Shown here: in pieces, positions 45,681 to 49,042 of the stretch
How positions within the stretch are numbered: position 1 is the stretch's first letter
Layout: each line of letters starts with the position of its first letter
Translations under genes and position numbers: made by a program
Source: Rhodopirellula sp.
Lineage (GTDB): Bacteria; Planctomycetota; Planctomycetia; Pirellulales; Pirellulaceae
Reading direction: 5' to 3'
Assembly: GCA_002689655.1 (NCBI GenBank)
Contig: NZHC01000128.1
Coordinates: 1 to 49,042, forward strand
Length of the DNA stretch: 49,042 bases
Notes under the pieces: generated by a model
What the model saw: the letters and a program-made list of their open reading frames with translations, nothing else
Told to the model about the DNA's origin: nothing
The model's database searches: none

Positions 45681-46664
45681 ATGAAGCAAGAATTCACTCG
45701 TCGCCGTTTTGCTAAATGTGCGTCGCTAGCTGCTGGCGGGATTCTTCTCTCTCAACCAGAAGTGTTACCTCAGGACTCCAGTCCTGTCACGGTCGAGAAT
45801 TCAACATTACAGGGAGACCGCCTCATCTCACTTGGGCTGAATGCTCTGGCACGAGCTCCAGAGATGAACTATTTTTCAGATGGACATCGAGGCGCCGCGA
45901 TGATTTCCGCGCACCTACTCTGCGTTGACAATGAACTTGACATGGAGACGGTAAAACGGATTCAGCAGCTCTTTGATTTGAATTGGGCACCCAGCAAACT
46001 ATGCCAAGCGTTTCCTGAAGGCGACCGCGACCCCAAAGCCATCGAAAAAGTTGGCCTTGCACTAGCGGATGGAAGTGGTGTCCTACGGCAGGTCGGTCAC
46101 GACGCAATCTTTGCGATGCATGCCATCAAGGGCTTTCGCTTGATGCCTGAATTGGCGACACCCGAGAGAGTCACAGGCGTTTGCAACTTGATTCGCTCTT
46201 TCACGCCATGGCGTGACATTGCACCAGACAAAGACATACAACCTCCGCCATTTTCTGACGAGGTTGCGGCTTCACGATTCATTCTTCAAGAAGCTAGCAC
46301 AGCCATTGATCGGTTTTCTGGATTTGGACAGGGCTTTGCAGGTCACATGCTTACTTTTGGTCAATCCCTGGTGGAGTTGGCAGCGATGGGTGACACGGAA
46401 TGGGCAGAGAGTTGCCGCACAGCATTTCGAAAATACGTCACCGTGACCCGCAAGGGTCCCGCCCCGGGTGATCGCAAAATTGCTGACCACCGGCCAAGCA
46501 AACTACGCCCTCGTAAAGCCCAGTACTGGCACCAACGCGGTGACAAGACACTCGGAATCGGCCACGTCTTCAAATACCCCTACGGTTATTACGATTTGCT
46601 ACGCCGCGCTAAAGACGAACAACTAGCCGCAGAACTGGATTCCAAGGCCTATCAGATTTTCTGA
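45681..46664 (+). CDS. Uncharacterised Tat-exported protein
   Basis: A 327-residue protein that I do not recognise. The Tat signal FTRRRFAKCASLAAGGILLS opens it. The mature part is helical with several conserved-looking His-containing stretches: SDGHRGAAMISAHLLC, GVLRQVGHDAIFAMHAIKGF, GQGFAGHMLTFGQSLVELAA and LGIGHVFKYPYGYYDLLRRA. These could bind metal or a cofactor, which would suit Tat export, but no domain name can be given. It is followed 231 bp later by the sugar dehydrogenase gene on the same strand. Confidence 0.75.
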   Translation: MKQEFTRRRFAKCASLAAGGILLSQPEVLPQDSSPVTVENSTLQGDRLISLGLNALARAPEMNYFSDGHRGAAMISAHLLCVDNELDMETVKRIQQLFDLNWAPSKLCQAFPEGDRDPKAIEKVGLALADGSGVLRQVGHDAIFAMHAIKGFRLMPELATPERVTGVCNLIRSFTPWRDIAPDKDIQPPPFSDEVAASRFILQEASTAIDRFSGFGQGFAGHMLTFGQSLVELAAMGDTEWAESCRTAFRKYVTVTRKGPAPGDRKIADHRPSKLRPRKAQYWHQRGDKTLGIGHVFKYPYGYYDLLRRAKDEQLAAELDSKAYQIF

Positions 46665-46808
46665 CCAGAATGACATGTGCGCCCAGGGTCATCGAACTCA
46701 GCAGACTTGGAATTTGATGTTCGACATGACCTGGTCAAGGGTGTGGCGTGGCTCATGAATCCGGCCCCCAGTCAAGGCTCGCATTGGCTGAGCAGGAACT
46801 CGCCAACG

Positions 46809-46837
46809 GCGACACGAATACTTGCTTGGGCTATACT
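46809..46837 (+). promoter_or_regulatory. Candidate sigma-70-type promoter for the sugar dehydrogenase gene
   Basis: GCGACA (46809-46814) and TATACT (46832-46837) are separated by exactly 17 bp, 58 bp before ATG 46896. The -35 matches TTGACA at four of six positions and the -10 matches TATAAT at five. By-eye call only. Confidence 0.3.
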
Positions 46838-46895
46838 TTACGTCGATTCCTTCGCGAATTTGCGTAAATTTTTTCCCTGATTTCCTGACGGTTCT

Positions 46896-49042
46896 ATGCT
46901 CAACAAGCATCCACGGTTGCTCTCTCGTTTTCATGTGATCTTTTTCTCAATTATCGCGTCTTCCTCAGTTGCGTACTCCGAGAATTTTGACGCCATTCGC
47001 TTTGAGCCCACAACGGTTGCCGTTGATCTTGTTAGGCCGATGGAGTTTGACATTTCTCCTGATGGAAGAATATTTCTGATTGAATTGGCAGGTGAAATCA
47101 AATTGATCGATCCTGTGACGCGAATGATCTCGTCGGTCGGAAAGCTGAGCGTAACGACCGAACAGGAGAACGGGCTTATCGGCTTGGCACTCGATCCAAA
47201 TTTTTCTGAGAACCAATGGATTTATCTGCAGTACTCGCCCCCTGATTTCAAGGGCCAGCATGTCAGTCGATTTACGATTCGCAATCACAAACTTGACATG
47301 GCCAGTGAAAAGATTCTTTTCAAATATCAAGAGCAGCGTTTGCAATGCTGCCACCATGCGGGATCTCTTGAATTTGGTCCTGATGGTTGCCTCTTCATCG
47401 GCACAGGTGACAACACTAATCCATTTAATGACTCACAGGGCTATGCGCCGATTGACGAACGCAAAGATCGCGAGCCTTGGGATGCACAGCGAACATCCGG
47501 CAACACACGCAATTACAACGGAAAAATTCTACGAATTCGGCCAGAACAAGACGGCACCTACTCAATTCCCGAAGGCAATCTGTTTCCGGCAGACGGCTCC
47601 TTGGGCTACCCAGAGATTTATGTCATGGGATGCCGCAACCCTTGGCGCATCAATGTCGATCAAAAAACAGGCTATCTGTATTGGGGTGATGTAGGCCCCG
47701 ATGCCGGTGCGGATGGCCCCCGCGGGCCACGAGGTTACGACGAGGTCAATCAGGCACGAGTGGCTGGCAACTTCGGGTGGCCTTATTTTATCGGCGACAA
47801 TTATCCTTACGGGATTGTTGATTTCGCAACGGGAAAGATTGCCCCACCTCTCGACCCGGCACGCCCCATCAATCGGTCGGCCAACAACAATGGCGAAACA
47901 AATTTGCCGCCCGCCATGCCAGCCATGATTTACTATCCAGGAGTGCCGACTGAGAAATTCCCAGCGGTGGCCAACGGTGGCCGCACCGCTTGTGCTGGCC
48001 CCGTCTACTATTTTGATCCAGATTCTTCTGCCAGCCGACGCTTCCCAAAGGAATATGACCGCACCCTCTTTGCGTTTGAATGGTCCAGAAACATGATTTA
48101 CGCAGTACACCTCGATGAAGATTCAAATCTCGAAACGGTCGAGCGTTTTCTGCCTGATACAAAGTTTGCCCGGCCAATCGACATGCAGTTCGATCAAAAC
48201 GGTTCGCTTTACGTTCTGGAATACGGAGAGACGTGGGGCGTAAATCCGGACTCGCAACTGGTGAGGCTGGATTATGTAAGAGGGAATCGTTCTCCCATAG
48301 CCAAAGCAAATGCACGAAATACGATTGGACGTGAACCACTAGCCGTTGAACTCAACGGCCTTCGTTCTTCCGATAAAGACAACGACGCACTGAGCTATCA
48401 ATGGACAGCCTTGCGATCAGGACAGGAGACAGCAACCCCCATCGAGATTGGAAACCAAGCCGAAACAACGGCCGTTTTCGAAGAACCAGGGGTTTACACC
48501 CTGGAACTGAAAGTCACTGATCCGGCCGGTGCATCAAGTGTCAGTTCTCTTCCGATCATTGTCGGAAATTCGAGGCCAAAAGTAAGCTTCACCAAACCCG
48601 CCGATGGAGATTTCTTTGTTCCGGGCGAACCCATTGAATACCAAGTTGTCGTGAGTGACTTTGAAGACGGTACAAGCGATCCTGATGAAGCTGAAGAAGA
48701 GGGAAAGCATTTCATTGAACTGAGTGCGTCCATGCGAGTAGCCGTAGAAGCCATTCCGGCAACCCCCCAAGCCGATGCGAACGCTGAAGATCCAGGTCTA
48801 GCGATGATCCGAAAAAGTGATTGTCTGAACTGCCACGCTCCTAACCGACCGCTGGTAGGACCGAGTTTTGTACAAATCGCCAGCAAATATCGAGATCAAC
48901 CACACCAATTGCAAGAATCCGTCAAACGGGTACTGCAAGGCTCTACCGGTGTTTGGGGGAAAATCGGCATGCTACCTCATCTTCAACACACACCAGCCGA
49001 AGTCACAAAAATGGTTGAGTATGTGTACAGCGTTTCTGCTGA
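46896..49042 (+). CDS. PQQ-type sugar dehydrogenase (GSDH)-PKD-cytochrome c protein, 3' end outside window
   Basis: The frame is open from ATG 46896 to the right edge, at least 715 codons, with no stop. A signal (FHVIFFSIIASSSVAYS) precedes a soluble glucose/sorbosone-dehydrogenase-type beta propeller: DISPDGRIFLIELAGEIKLI, ENGLIGLALDPNFSENQWIY, CCHHAGSLEFGPDGCLFIGT, YVMGCRNPWRINVD and GNFGWPYFIGDNYPYG. A PKD-like domain follows (about 470-550; LNGLRSSDKDNDALSYQW), then a cytochrome c domain with CLNCH (643-647). A matching distal Met, MLPH, lies shortly before the edge. The probable action is PQQ-linked oxidation of a sugar with direct electron transfer to the attached haem. Further domains, for example ThuA, could lie beyond the edge. 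Confidence 0.9.
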   Translation, partial: MLNKHPRLLSRFHVIFFSIIASSSVAYSENFDAIRFEPTTVAVDLVRPMEFDISPDGRIFLIELAGEIKLIDPVTRMISSVGKLSVTTEQENGLIGLALDPNFSENQWIYLQYSPPDFKGQHVSRFTIRNHKLDMASEKILFKYQEQRLQCCHHAGSLEFGPDGCLFIGTGDNTNPFNDSQGYAPIDERKDREPWDAQRTSGNTRNYNGKILRIRPEQDGTYSIPEGNLFPADGSLGYPEIYVMGCRNPWRINVDQKTGYLYWGDVGPDAGADGPRGPRGYDEVNQARVAGNFGWPYFIGDNYPYGIVDFATGKIAPPLDPARPINRSANNNGETNLPPAMPAMIYYPGVPTEKFPAVANGGRTACAGPVYYFDPDSSASRRFPKEYDRTLFAFEWSRNMIYAVHLDEDSNLETVERFLPDTKFARPIDMQFDQNGSLYVLEYGETWGVNPDSQLVRLDYVRGNRSPIAKANARNTIGREPLAVELNGLRSSDKDNDALSYQWTALRSGQETATPIEIGNQAETTAVFEEPGVYTLELKVTDPAGASSVSSLPIIVGNSRPKVSFTKPADGDFFVPGEPIEYQVVVSDFEDGTSDPDEAEEEGKHFIELSASMRVAVEAIPATPQADANAEDPGLAMIRKSDCLNCHAPNRPLVGPSFVQIASKYRDQPHQLQESVKRVLQGSTGVWGKIGMLPHLQHTPAEVTKMVEYVYSVSA

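Noticed and set aside
1-49042. tRNA, rRNA, insertion sequences or phage genes
   Set aside because: Reading the gaps and gene products showed no clover-leaf candidates, no rRNA-like tracts, no transposase or integrase and no terminal inverted repeats around coding sequence.

Overview
The window looks like a chromosomal segment from a planctomycete (class Planctomycetia). I judge this from gene families alone: five DUF1501 proteins, two DUF1552 proteins, two DUF1592/1588/1585 (PSD) cytochromes, two DUF1549/DUF1553 (PSCyt2/PSD1) proteins, two PSCyt1-WD40 proteins, a ThuA-domain protein and a sulfatase. Such dense sets of exported, haem-binding Planctomycete-specific proteins are typical of that phylum. 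Base composition looks close to balanced by eye. I see no rRNA, tRNA, CRISPR array, phage gene or transposase. I also recognise no transcription factor gene and no dedicated transporter gene.

Layout. (1) 2-1978 (+): a DEAD-box RNA helicase entering from the left edge, with an 18-bp tandem repeat at its N-terminus. (2) 2117-8086 (-): a DUF1552, DUF1592-LamG cytochrome, DUF1501 gene string. (3) 8505-13822 (-): a second module with a PSD cytochrome, a secreted leucine-rich-repeat protein and a DUF1552 protein joined by tight spacing. (4) 13952-16084 (-): an anthrax-lethal-factor-like metallopeptidase fused to ThuA. (5) 16582-23026: a zinc-ribbon membrane protein, a 7-bladed lactonase, an orphan fragment of a DUF2135 (YfaP-like) protein, an SMP-30/esterase fusion and a sulfatase. 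(6) 23400-42308: a DUF1501 gene, then two paralogous gene clusters facing away from each other across a 319-bp control region (33958-34276). (7) 42487-49042 (+): a Tat-exported amidase, a DUF2490 protein, an unknown Tat protein and a PQQ-type sugar dehydrogenase with PKD and cytochrome c domains that runs off the right edge.

How the genes fit together. Nearly every protein carries a Sec or Tat signal. Each module pairs haem-binding PSCyt/PSD proteins with an alkaline-phosphatase-fold-like DUF1501 protein or a DUF1552 protein. My inference is that these are periplasmic assemblies for handling complex polymers. Biochemical substrates cannot be read from the sequence.

The most interesting structure is the mirror-image pair at 24811-33957 (-) and 34277-42308 (+). 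Going outward from the shared centre, both encode DUF1501 protein(s), then PPC-type beta-sandwich domains plus CX4CH cytochrome plus DUF1549/DUF1553, then a CXXCH cytochrome-WD40 protein. In the left cluster the PPC and DUF1549/1553 parts form one 1541-residue protein. In the right cluster they are two genes overlapping by 4 bp, with a TolB-like propeller gene added.
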